A model generated the notes under the pieces. The model saw nothing but the letters and a program-made list of their open reading frames with translations, was not told where the DNA came from and searched no databases. From Pristionchus mayeri (lineage: Eukaryota > Nematoda > Chromadorea > Rhabditida > Neodiplogasteridae), in assembly GCA_036245805.1 (NCBI GenBank), contig BTRK01000003.1, positions 43,576,044 to 43,640,043 of the forward strand: a stretch of DNA of 64,000 nt, written 5' to 3'. Below, piece by piece: positions 48,254 to 57,188 of the stretch. A program made the translations under genes and the position numbers. Every line of letters starts with the position of its first letter. Positions within the stretch are counted from its first letter, which is position 1.

Positions 48254-50935
48254 GCTCCCAACAGCCAGCCTGAAATTACCAGTCTTAGTGCACAGGAGGA
48301 GCATATTCTCAACTTGATCAAGGTACGCTACCTATTACACATCACAATATCTATGCCTATAAAGCGCTAATTCCTCGCGTCTGATCGGATTGCGAAACAG
48401 TTGCGAAATGATGAGATAAAGATCGCGCGTCAACAAGTTGCGAAACGAGTTGTTGGGGGGCATATTATAATATACTAGTCCGGCTGCCTCCCACCTTCGG
48501 CGGGGGCCCCGTGCTAGCGGAGTAGGGTTCGCAATCACTCGTTTCGCAACCTGTTGATGAGCGATCTCACGCGCTCCACCTTTCGTAATCGTTTCGCAAT
48601 TGTTTCGCAATCGGAGCAGAGGAACTGCGCTTTATATATAGTTATAGATATCCTATTAATATAATCAATACATACATATACAATGAGCAGTGTGTGTTAT
48701 CGTGTGTGACCGGATTGAAAAAAGGCAGAGAGAGAGGTGAAAAAAATTAGACTTTCCAGAATGTATAAGCACCGCCCATTTCAAAATTTATCACTGCAAC
48801 TGTACTTGTGGGGAGGGTGACAAAAAGACAAACGACAAAACGGAAACAAATCACAGCTCCCGCGTGAATCGACGAAGGAACTTGGGAGTTGCTGCATTGT
48901 TACCAGAATACGCACTACTAAATCTACATATACAATTATTGTTACCAGGCGATTTTGAGTTTCACTCCAAATCAACGACCCGGGGTTCATGGTATAACGA
49001 TTTCCATTAACCCCTATACGTTAAAACTCAATATCGCCTTGTAACAAGAATTGTATATGTAAATGTAGTAGAGCGCATAGTGGTAACAATGCGACAGCTA
49101 CCAATTCCCTAGCACGAATCTCGTTGAATCTGTGAATTGTTTCCGTTTTGTCGTTTTTCGTTTTGTCACCCCCCCCCCCTACTTGCGTGTTTGTCACCCC
49201 CCCCCCCCTACTTGTGTGTTTGCGAAATAGTTGATGAATTATCAAGGAGAGGGAAGCGGATGGGGGCGGGGAGGAAGAGAGTTGTGAAATAAGTGGGCGG
49301 GGTAGGGGCTTATACAGTCCGGTCAGATCTCTACATGAAAACGGGACTCCCCGGGAGTCCCTGGGTGTCCCCCCGTGTCCCCCCGCCATTTTGCGGCTCG
49401 GGCAAAGAAAGAACTAATTCAAATTTTTGTTTTTCAGACTCAGGAGGGCCTTCCCGATCGATTGGCATATAATTCACAAATTCATAAATTTGCGATAAAT
49501 TGTAATTTAATTTTAAAAATCGAGGGTAATTAATCGGAAACGAAGAACTACGGTAGTTAACTAGACGGACCCAGAGCCAGACCAGCGAATGCGCAAATTA
49601 ACTTCCGTAGTTCTTCGTTTCCGATTAATTGTCCTCGATTTTTAAAATTAAATTACAATTTATCGCAAATTTAAGAATTTATGAAGTATATGCCAATCGA
49701 TCGGGAAGGACCTCATGAGTCTGAAAACCAAAAATTCGAATTAGTTCTTTCTCTGCCCGAGCCGCCAAATTGCGGGGGGACACGGGGGGACACCCGAGGA
49801 CTCCCGGGGAGTCCCATTTTCATGTAGGGACGTGACTGGACTGTAGCACCTGGCAGCGCGACTACGCCTGTGGCTCTCGCATTGAGGAAATCAAGAAAGT
49901 CCTGAGACTTTCCAGAATGTATAAGAACCGCCCATTTCAAAATTGACCACTGCAAATGTACTTCTACTGTGGCCAAAACCTACCACACCCCCCATTTTCA
50001 GTATCTTTATGAAATCCACCTGGGAATCAATTTATCATTCCTAATGCTGTCTCGCCGGTCGGAGACAGTGAGAGAGTGCGTTAAATTGAGACAATTTTCC
50101 AAGATATTTCAAAAAGAAGTCAATCGCTTGGAACATTCCAGAATCTTCCAAAAAGCGAGGAAACAACGGAAACCTCCCAGAATCTCCAAAAAATGGGGGA
50201 AACAACGGGAACCGTCCAGAATTTCCCAAAAAAAAATGGAAACATCGGGAACCTTCTAGAATCTTCCAAAAAAAGAGAGGAAAGAGGGGGAACCTTACAG
50301 AATCTCCCAAAATTAGGAGAATCGACGGGAACCTTCCAGAATCTCCCAAAAAGACTGGAAACGTCTAAAAATTAGGAAAAGGACGGTGGATGTTAGAGGT
50401 TTGGTAGTAATAAGTTATCCGCGACTCGCGAAGCGAGGAGCCCGCTAGTCGAAGTCCCCCGCCGAAGGCCTGTAGGCTGGTAATATATAATATATACATA
50501 CTTACATAAATACACGAATATTTATTATTATGTATAATATATCCTTTTGTCACTCCACTTATCCACTACAGTTCGAGAAACGATACCACGCTCCCTTCAT
50601 TCTACACGCTCTCTCGCCGATCGACCGGTTTAGAGAGTGTGCAGAATGAAGAGAGCGTGGTATCGTTTCTCGAACTCTATTATCCACAGTACAATCTCGA
50701 CGCCAGAAACGATCTGCAGCTCTTCTATATGAAAGAAGTTGCGGATGATTGCATTGTTGAGCAAAATCGAATCTTGAGAAAGATTGAAGAGGCCACTGCC
50801 GAGTACAATCGGATGTTGAGAAGGATTGAGGCCGCCATTGCCGAGAACTCTCAGATCTTGAGAGAGACGCGAGCGGCATCTGCGGTGCTAGCCCAGATGT
50901 TTCAGCCCTATCTCGCCATGTCTAGGCATCACTGA
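48254..50935 (+). CDS. unrecognised small coiled-coil protein, two exons (partial or alternative 5' end)
   Basis: Exon 48,254-48,322 (69 bp, phase 0) follows TGCTGATTTACAG and ends AAG|GTACGC. It reads APNSQPEITS...ILNLIK. Exon 50,690-50,935 follows TTATCCACAG, is in the same phase, and runs from YNLDARNDLQ to SRHH and TGA. The second exon contains three 14-residue repeats of the form E-x-N-R-[IM]-L-R-[KR]-I-E-x-A-x-A (third copy degenerate), spaced by 42 nt, which predict an amphipathic helix or coiled coil. The join is 104 residues. The frame of exon 1 stays open upstream to an ATG at 48,158 through the hairpin, so the gene may start there (136 residues). Otherwise earlier exons would lie within or beyond the satellite. 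The 2.4-kb intron is full of inverted repeats. The family is not recognised; splice sites are by eye. Confidence 0.45.
48381..48617. repeat. imperfect inverted repeat with GTTGCGAAAC motifs
   Basis: The left part (48,381-48,455) and the reverse complement of the right part (48,530-48,617) share GATCGGATTGCGAAACA, CAACAAGTTGCGAAACGAG and GATCGC segments with small gaps. The motif TTGCGAAAC occurs several times in each arm. The loop is GC-rich. This is probably a decayed foldback element; a 91-codon frame on its minus strand is a by-product. Confidence 0.7.
48460..48535 (+). repeat. GC-rich element CCTTCGGCGGGGG, copy 1
   Basis: An AT-rich run (CATATTATAATATACTAG) leads into a GC-rich block with CCTTCGGCGGGGG and, shortly after, CTAGCGG. 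The same order of elements occurs inverted at 50,406-50,500. It may be part of a dispersed repeat; no RNA family was recognised. Confidence 0.5.
48749..48807 (+). repeat. 59-bp direct repeat, left copy
   Basis: Starts AGACTTTCCAGAATGTATAAG and ends TGTACTT. It matches 49,905-49,963 with about five mismatches and no gaps. The two copies bracket both foldback structures of this intron, as flanking repeats of a composite mobile unit or a local duplication would. Confidence 0.85.
48800..49199. mobile_element. diverged foldback element
   Basis: Bases about 48,800-48,966 and 49,025-49,199 are reverse complements at roughly 75-80% identity. Shared segments include GACAAAACGGAAACAA, TACATATACAATT and GTTACCAGGCGATTTTGAGTT or close variants. 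The spacer is about 58 bp. No transposase frame is present, so this looks like a non-autonomous foldback or MITE-like element. Confidence 0.75.
49165..49222 (+). repeat. two-copy C-tract repeat TTGTCACCCCC...TACTTG
   Basis: A unit of about 28 bp, TTGTC-A-C(11-12)-TACTTG[CT]GTG, occurs twice in tandem, with C-runs at 49,169-49,179 and 49,197-49,208. The reverse complement of TTGTCACCCCC also occurs next to the G12 run at 57,746. Confidence 0.85.
49314..49844. mobile_element. foldback element with ~230-bp arms
   Basis: Bases 49,331-49,560 and 49,598-49,827 are near-identical reverse complements around a 37-bp spacer. Marks include ACTACGG near the centre, a long AT-rich middle, TCGATTGGCATATA and, at the outer ends, CTACATGAAAACGGGACTC. 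A weaker match extends the ends to ACAGTCC / GGACTGT at 49,314 and 49,844. No coding capacity. The copies are young compared with the neighbouring diverged foldback. Confidence 0.9.
50047..50078. repeat. short hairpin, CCGGTC-loop family
   Basis: CTGTCTC and GAGACAG pair around the loop GCCGGTCG and are followed by TGAGAGAGTGCG. The arrangement matches the H1 loop at 48,193-48,207. Confidence 0.6.
50130..50369 (+). repeat. six-unit minisatellite matching heat-shock-element consensus
   Basis: Six units of about 39-41 bp, each of the form GGAACCTTCCAGAATCTYCC followed by an A-rich spacer and GGAAACAACG. Units 1 (50,130) and 4 (about 50,248) contain four perfect alternating pentamers nGAAn-nTTCn-nGAAn-nTTCn. 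The other four keep the GAA blocks with one- or two-base changes in the TTC blocks. It lies in the intron of the predicted coiled-coil gene. Heat-shock-factor binding is inference from the known consensus. Confidence 0.85.
50406..50500 (-). repeat. GC-rich element CCTTCGGCGGGGG, copy 2 (inverted)
   Basis: Read on the minus strand it gives an AT-rich stretch, then GGCCTTCGGCGGGGGACTT, then CTAGCGGG, parallel to 48,460-48,535. A local hairpin CTCGC-GAA-GCGAG follows. Confidence 0.5.
50571..50675. repeat. 44-bp-arm hairpin element (H2)
   Basis: Arms 50,571-50,614 and 50,632-50,675 pair with three mismatches. The outer end is GTTCGAGAAACGATACCACG and the inner end CTCTCT. The loop holds CGACCGG. 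It ends 14 bases before the predicted acceptor of the second exon of the coiled-coil gene. The sequence is closely related to H3 (61,046-61,150) and to part of each arm of the 57.2-58.9 kb foldback. Confidence 0.9.
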
Positions 50936-53142
50936 TTAAGTCCCTTTTTGATGATTGAGTCCCGCATTGGCACCATGTAGCAGCATTATATGCCTGTTGT
51001 ATGCCTTGTCCCCTTCTCGTGTATTGTATTTTAACTGTTTGAGTGTGTAATCGGTGGAAATTCCTTTTCCAACAACCAGCGCATTCCTTTCATTAACCTG
51101 CGATATCATTCCGACGAGAGGGAAGATGGATGTTAAATTTATAGTATTGAGGAGTATTTTAATGACAAATACTATCGACGATCAAGCGAAAACAAACATG
51201 CAATTAATTCATTGTCGTATTTTAAGAAGATTGTAATTCCATTCACTTTGTATAAAGTTAGAAATTGATATTTCGTCGTGTAATTTTGGGCTTAGCTCAC
51301 TAATGATGGGATGTGGAACGAAAAGTCTCGCCGATAAACGCTGACATTCCTTCCAACATTTCTGCTTTACGAAGAAAACAAGTTATAATTCATTTTTCAT
51401 TAACAATTTATAAATAGGAAGGATGACAACCTGACAATTTCCGTTGCTGAATACCTTACAGATAAAATTGTTCCACATGTGTTTACAATACAGACTTTTC
51501 TAACTTTCGCCAGCTACTTTCTATCAAATATGCATCATGCTAATTATCATATCAGCTGTTTCAGCGTTTCAGCGGAACGACTGTTTTATCTATCATTGTC
51601 TTTTCCCTCTATTTTCTGCGTATCTTCATCCTGTGATGACTGGGCACATTGATTGAAACAGGGGAGATATCAAATGATGTGCGATAGGAGAGTAGGTATT
51701 GAGAGAATACATATACAACGGTCGGGAGGATTAAAAAACAACCTGAGGGAAGTTGAAGAACAAGTCAATAGCACTATTCACATCCCATTCACTCTCAGCG
51801 ACTCGGCCGAGCGAGTTGAATGTGTAATAGAAACGAAGTCCGGCTTTTGCGACGAACAGTTGGTCAGGAAGACGAGGAGGGGAGGAGAAGAGAGGAGAGA
51901 TGAGGCGATAGATGTTATCCTTCTGGTCAGAGAAGAGAGGATATCAGCAATTGACTCCGTTATATTCCTTTATGTTATTGCATTTTCACTATTTCCCACC
52001 TAATTTCGATTAGCAATCGCCTTCTCTTCACCATATCGTATATATTGCTTGTATCGTGCTTTAAGTCGAACTGACGGCAAGAAACGATGTAAAAGTATGT
52101 CCGATGTACATTCAGTAATATTGATGGATTCCTCCTTTCATTACTCAATTCGTTCTCTTACGATATTAATCGTGTCATGAAGTCATGGATTTCATGGATT
52201 CTTGTCATGAAATTCCAGATGTCTAAACCGTCTCACTCGAAGATTCCTACAACACGCTCAAATATTCGGCATCAAATGAAGTACAAATGGCTCCGCCACA
52301 TGGTGACCTGTCCATCGTTGATTGAGAGTGGATAATTCTTGTTGGAATTGAAGAACAAGAGAGGTTAATGAGACTTCCAAAACGTTTAAACTCTCAGAAG
52401 CAATATCGAGCTGGTCGAACCTCCCATAATCATTCCATCAAGAATATGATCCCGAAATATTCCACGAAGCTCCCAGTTATATTCCTATTTAAACTATTTT
52501 TTTTCTGTAGTAGGGAAAAGTGGGAGGGTGTCGGTATATAATGCGAATCGATTTTCAATTACAGAACAAAAAATACACTCGGGAATGTCAAACGTGCTCT
52601 CCAGCAAAGATGTGTCGACACATGTGGACAGGAGTATCTCGATATGGTGGAGTGGAAAAAAGTCGACGACTAAATACGATTTGTAATTTGTTTCACATTA
52701 CTGATAAATTATATTTGCATAAGACGCTCGTGCGTGAAAAAATCAAAATATATTATTGTGGGCGAGGCGAAGAGGACGCCTGAATAGAAGGGAAAGGGCA
52801 CTAGGTCGGATGAGAACCCGACGGATGACAAACAAAAAAGTACCCTTCTCCTGCATGTTCACAGTAGGTTCCCAAAGTGTCAAAAATGATTCTGTGAAAG
52901 TACTACAGAAGGGTCCATTTTTCGGGAAAGAGGATTTGTCCAAGGAGAGGAACGGACAATGGGCCGAGCTGATTACTAGGCGTGAATTATACGGGACTGG
53001 TGAAGGAGCCCTTGCTCAAGCTGATGTTGTTGTACTTCCGTCGTTGCTGTTCACGCCTTCAACAAAGGGAACTTTTTTAAAAATATCTTTTCCCGACCTC
53101 CGCTAGTTGTGGACTGGCCTGTGGACGAAAAAAATACAAATA
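50936..53142. other. region without a supported gene
   Basis: Frames of up to 116 codons occur on the plus strand (51,653-52,003 and 52,756-53,106), but they have no convincing splice sites or family features and one spans a hairpin. The first 100 bases after the TGA at 50,933 are probably 3' UTR, though no AATAAA was seen. A hairpin lies at 51,777-51,828. Confidence 0.5.
51777..51828. repeat. degenerate hairpin with CTCGGCCGAG palindrome
   Basis: ATTCACAT...CATTCACTC on the left pairs imperfectly with GAGTTGAATGTGTAAT on the right around the palindrome CTCGGCCGAG at 51,802-51,811. The layout (CATTC...CTC arms) resembles the H1-H3 family but it is more decayed. Confidence 0.5.
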
Positions 53143-54197
53143 TTAATTAAAACGCATTCTCTGTAATAGTGGGACAGTCGCCTATAGTGGGTGGCACAAT
53201 GGTTAAAAATTATCGTATCGAGCTGTAACTTGGAGGAGGTAACGTATATGAGTAGTGAATACTTCCGCATAAAAAGTAGGTCAATAGCTCAACTTTTTGA
53301 CCTACCTACAAAAATCAAAGATACGGCCACATGTTATATACCATTCGAAAGAGCATCGAAAGTTTTGCGTAAATCTCGTTTTTCATCGAGTTTCACTTTT
53401 ACCGACGTCCTGTGTGCATGAAAACGTCCACATTTTAAGGTTTCTGATTTTTAGATACAAAAATGTCATTTAATATAATTTTATGACCAGTAGATGCGCC
53501 GTGAATTTTTGCATAAGAGAAAAATTTTCAGTTCAAGAAACTCGTTCCTCCTAGTGGTCATATCATGCATTTTATAAAAAAAATCATATGCGTCTGACCG
53601 CGCGCTTTCCGGAGCGAGACGGGAAATGAGAGAGAGTTGGATGATGGTGGATTGCTTTAGATATGTTCCAGTGAATATTTAACAAGACTGATTAGACCAT
53701 TTTAAATAGTCACTGAAACATATTTTGAAGTTGTGAGATTCGATCCCACGCTACGATTTTATTGTTAGAAAATGCATGAAATGACTACTAGGAGGAACGA
53801 ATTACTTAAGTTGAAAATAGTTCGCTTATGTAAAAATTCACGCATCTACTGGTCATAAAATTAGAAATAAGGAATGACATCTTTGCATCTTTAAAAATCA
53901 AAAACATTAAAAATATTGACGTTTTCATGCACACAGGACGTCAAAAAAGGTGAAACTCGATGAAAAGCGAGATTTATGCACAACTTTCGATGCTCTTTCG
54001 AATGGTATATAACATGTGGCCGTATCTTTGATTTTTATAGGTAGATCAAGACAAAATTTGAGCTGTTGACCTACTTTTTATGTGGAAGTATTCACTACTC
54101 ATATACGTCACGTCCTCCAAGTTAGAACTCGATACGATCATTTTGAACCATTGTGCCACCCCTCTCCCATTCTTACAGAGAACGCGTTTTAATTAAT
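53143..54197. mobile_element. 1.05-kb foldback element with ~430-bp arms
   Basis: Left arm about 53,143-53,574 and right arm about 53,766-54,197 are reverse complements, perhaps 85-90% identical. Both contain AACATGTGGCCGTATCTTTGA-type, CATCGAGTTTCA-type and AGGAGGAACGA-type segments. The outer ends are TTAATTAAAACGC / GCGTTTTAATTAA, inside an AT-rich target. The 190-bp spacer holds a small CCGGAGCGAGACGG hairpin. No transposase is encoded; a 76-codon frame at 53,191-53,421 lies inside one arm and is not a gene. It is probably a non-autonomous DNA element. Confidence 0.85.
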
Positions 54198-54655
54198 TAA
54201 TTAAAATACAAATTAATTCCGGTCGTCTCCCCTGTGGCCGAACGTGGAAGAGTGCGAGCAGGCGAGGGAACAGTGCTACAAACTGAGAGATTGCAGCGGG
54301 GATTAGGAGTGCATGCCGGGAAATCATATGAGATCTTCTGAGAACCATTTCTGATCCATTGACATTGTCTTTATAACCAGAGCATGTAAGTGACCGAGGC
54401 ATTAGATATAGACGACTTATTTCTTGGAGAGGAAGATCAAATCATTCCAGATTCGAGCCAACTTAAGTTGGGAGGAGACTAGGACTGGAGGAGGACGAAC
54501 CAGATCACGCACACGATCTCCATGTGTGCGAGTGAGAAGTTTGAAGATTCGATTGCTTTTGGCCTACCACTTGCCGTGCTCGAGTTGCCATATGATCATT
54601 CAACAATAGTTAGTAATTTAATGTGATTGAAGTTGACGTGACTACTAATCGATAA
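54198..54655. other. short intergenic stretch with a 14-bp palindrome
   Basis: No gene is supported. A perfect palindrome CCAACTTAAGTTGG lies at 54,458-54,471. A minus-strand frame of 69 codons at 54,193-54,402 has no supporting features. Confidence 0.5.
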
Positions 54656-54999
54656 TCACAAGCGTCACTACTGCTACGGTGTCGATCTATCCCTGCTGGA
54701 ACGAGTGATCAACCGGCGAATTTACTGGCAGTACCCGTGAGTTCTTTGAATTTTCTTTCCTTCTTATCACACTTTTTGACCAGTCCATCCATTCTCATCT
54801 ACATTCTAAATTGATTCAGCCAAAGATCGTGGGGAAATCGGCTCCCGATACAACAAACGAATTATTCATGCAACTATATTCACAGGCTAAATTCGAATTC
54901 GAGCACAACCTCATCTTTGTTATCTACAGTTCGATTCATCCATATATCGATTTCATTCTAGGACTCAACAATCCATTCTTGACCTCATTGCCATGTTAA
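54656..54999 (+). CDS. weak two-exon candidate of unknown function
   Basis: A frame open from 54,656 ends at CCC|GTGAGT (54,736/54,737). After an 83-bp gap with a pyrimidine-rich tract and TTGATTCAG, a second segment starts at 54,820 in the same phase and runs to TAA at 54,997-54,999. The joined frame gives about 27 residues, ending LLAVP, followed by PKIVGKSAPD...LTSLPC (60 residues). An AATAAA hexamer follows at 55,006-55,011. There is no ATG in the first segment, and another phase is also open across the same splice sites, ending in a TAG at 54,959. The family is not recognised. It could be the 3' end of a longer gene or a coincidence. Confidence 0.22.
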
Positions 55000-55005
55000 A
55001 AGGAT

Positions 55006-55011
55006 AATAAA
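55006..55011 (+). promoter_or_regulatory. possible polyadenylation signal AATAAA
   Basis: The canonical hexamer lies 6 bases after the TAA that closes the weak candidate gene. Its use is unproven. Confidence 0.3.
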
Positions 55012-55190
55012 GTTAATTTGCTGACAAGCCGACAATTACGACAAAACACAATCGTATCGATACAATTCTATGCGATGTTGAAAGTGTATTTACAGGCATA
55101 ATAAAGAAAAGAAGGTCGAATAAAATAACGAATATTCGAATGAGAACGAAATGGTACAATTTGATATTGTGTCATTGGGCTAGTCACTCT

Positions 55191-56328
55191 TCACATCTTG
55201 TTCAACTTGTCCATCTTTGCCTTTGCCTGCTTGATACTCAGTTCAAATTGATCCCCATCCTCCACCAATTTGGAGAAAGTTTCATTCTGAAAGTGAAAAT
55301 TTGTCAAAAATGTCAGTAGAATGTGCACTTCTTATGATCGTTCCCATATTTTCACGACTCTCGAGTGAAGAGAGTGTGGAAACTTGATTGTGAGGAGAAA
55401 ATTAAATTTGCGAACTCTAATTTTCATTACCGAGTTTTTTTGCTACTACCGATGCTATGACGAGCGCTCGCTCGCATTGGTAAAATTAGCTAGTTATATT
55501 ATTCTGAGTATACTTTTTTTTTCTTACAAGATTATCCCACCTGTTCCTCGTCTTCCCACTGTTCGTTCTTCTGCGAAAGTGTGTTCATCTTCTCGATGAA
55601 AGCGGGATAGAGCCTGCGCACCCGGACCCCAGCCTGTGAATGTTCACTGTATTAAGCGCCAGACATGGAACAGGCAATTTCGAAAATCGCAATTCCTAAC
55701 CTACCAATTCCTAATTCCTAATTCCTACGAAATTCCCTGTAAGTGCAAATTCGTCACTTTTTGAATTTGAAAAGGAGCGCGAAATGAGCATTTGCTTTTG
55801 CACGGGGTTTAATACTGTGCATTGTTGTTGTTTCACCATGTCCATGCATTATTCAATTTCAGTGTAGTTTGGTCAACTAATTCATACGAGGGAAGTGGGA
55901 TTGCGGTAATAAGCACTGATATGTTAAGGAATCTCACCTCCTTCATGCAGTTGCCCTCTGCAGTGTACACCCCACCGACCTCGGATTTGTCCCTTTAACC
56001 CTTTTCTCATTTGTCTTTCGTGAAAGCCAGGGATTCCCCCAAATTCGAAATTGGCTCACTTTGTTGCTTTATCGATGGCGAGGTTGTACACCTTGAAGAT
56101 GTGCTTCAATTGCTGGCTGATATGGTCGGCCTCATTGAGCAGTTATGCCTAGAAAGTATTCCCAATGTAATGTTTGAGAGAACGCATATCAACATACATT
56201 GACTAAAGAGTGTACGTTGAATATACAGAGCTTCGAGCGTTCAAAAAGCAAACATCATACCACAACGTCCAACTCACATGGTTAACCTGGAAGGCTCCTG
56301 CTGCGACAGCCTCCCCTGTGTTGCATAT
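55191..56328 (-). CDS. unrecognised helical protein, five exons, 5' end missing, possible nonsense codon
   Basis: Minus-strand exons in order: 56,328-56,278 (ICNTGEAVAA...QVNH, donor GTGAGT), 56,148-56,060 (LLNEADHISQ...DKAT, donor GTGAGC), 55,992-55,938 (DKSEVGGVYT...CMKE, donor GTGAGA), 55,633-55,541 (AGVRVRRLYP...WEDEEQ, donor GTGGGA) and 55,286-55,191 (NETFSKLVED...KLNKM, TGA). Phases join without error (0, 2, 0, 0). The last exons are charged and helical, as in a coiled coil. With the acceptor at CTTTCTAG the second exon has an in-frame TAA as its second codon. An alternative acceptor (CATATCAGCCAG, exon 56,112-56,060) would avoid it. The third exon uses an unusual TTAAAG acceptor. No ATG-bearing first exon was found. 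The product family is not recognised. It may be functional or recently broken. Confidence 0.55.
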
Positions 56329-56459
56329 CTGCTCTCCAGGTGCGATGTCAAGTAAAGTCAATGGTCAGTATGGTACGGTCAGGTCAAGTCAAGTGTGCAG
56401 TAAGCAGTATGGTATAGAACACATTGAAGTTTGGGACATGCGCTATTATGAACTGATAT

Positions 56460-56695
56460 TTTAAAGTTACCCAACAAGGACGCAACCCTGATATAACCCT
56501 GATACCGTCGCTTGTACGAGAGAGTATGCAAAAGTGAGAGAACGCGGGATTACGCTGATCATTTGCGGCTTTCCCTTTGATGTGATTATTGATTGTTGGC
56601 ATTTCTGTATATTCATTATATACTAATTCAACCATCGGCTATTCGATGGAGGACAAAAAAATGTGCCAATTTCGTCCTTGTTGGGTAACTTTAAA
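56460..56695. mobile_element. 236-bp MITE with TTAA flanks
   Basis: Perfect 23-bp terminal inverted repeats lie at 56,460-56,482 and 56,673-56,695. The layout is TTAA-AGTTACCC...GGGTAACT-TTAA, consistent with a TTAA target-site duplication. TTAA is the target used by piggyBac-like elements, but the terminal bases do not start CCC, so the family is uncertain. There is no coding capacity. It sits between the two copies of the minus-strand exon pair and abuts the end of another TTAA element (GGAGGAGTAAATG at 56,696). Confidence 0.85.
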
Positions 56696-56756
56696 GGAGG
56701 AGTAAATGCAAACGCGCGCAAACCGCGGACTTCCCCCGAATTCGAAAAAAACTCAC

Positions 56757-57058
56757 TTGGTTGCCCTAGAAAATATGCGTCAGCTGCTTGCTGAGGTGTT
56801 CAGTCTCCTTGAGTAGTTGAGCCTAGAATCGTCATGTGAATATGGTAAATTCCGTGCAGTGAACTGTTCCTATCAACAACTCTTGACCATTTACCACTAA
56901 AATGTGAACCCCAGTTGGTTCAAATGAATCCCTCTGGTACGATCGTATGTCGTACTTTCAGAGAGGGGGAATCGGGAAGAGTTTGATTATAAACTATCGA
57001 ATTCCAATTCGCATGGTTAACTTGCAGGACTCCAGCCGCGGTCGCCTCTTTTGTAGAT
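56757..57058 (-). pseudogene. decayed duplicate of the first two exons of the minus-strand gene
   Basis: Exon copy 57,058-57,013 aligns with 56,328-56,278 but is 5 bp shorter, which shifts the frame. It keeps the AGVLQVNH ending, yet its donor reads GCGAAT instead of GTGAGT. Exon copy 56,822-56,757 reads AQLLKETEHLSKQLTHIF, then TAG where the other copy has an AAG codon, then GNQ and a good GTGAGT donor. Flanking intron sequence (ACTCAC preceded by CCCCGAATTCGAAA, plus strand) is also conserved. So a segment holding both exons was duplicated in tandem and this copy was disabled by a frameshift, a stop codon and a lost splice donor. Confidence 0.7.
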
Positions 57059-57188
57059 CTTCTCCCCTTCAGCGAAGGAGCATGTTGCTACCAACTTTCC
57101 GTTGGAGGTGCGGCGAAGCGGCTGCAAAATATTGGAATATGGGATGTAGATCGATTGCAGCTCATGCACAGATTGGCATTCTATAGAT

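Noticed and set aside
48335..48610. 91-codon minus-strand frame
   Set aside because: It lies entirely within an imperfect inverted repeat and is explained by the repeated GTTGCGAAAC sequence.
50041..50349. Frames on both strands across the minisatellite
   Set aside because: Their repetitive peptides come from the 39-41-bp units. A frame open on both strands is typical of a repeat, not a gene.
51653..52003. 116-codon plus-strand frame
   Set aside because: It runs through a hairpin, is basic and compositionally odd, and has no splice-site or family support.
52756..53106. 116-codon plus-strand frame
   Set aside because: Arginine-rich start and no recognisable domain, and the opposite strand is partly open as well. 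It is probably chance.
53191..53421. 76-codon frame starting MAQWLKIIVS
   Set aside because: It lies in one arm of a foldback element, and the other arm does not keep the frame.
53720..53760. tRNA-like GAGATTCGATCCCAC in the spacer of the 53.1-54.2 kb foldback
   Set aside because: It resembles a T-arm, but no acceptor stem, D-arm or anticodon arm can be placed around it.
54820..54961. Alternative phase across the same splice sites of the weak candidate gene, ending at TAG 54,959
   Set aside because: Serine/asparagine-rich and less protein-like than the phase ending at 54,999. I kept only the latter, at low confidence.
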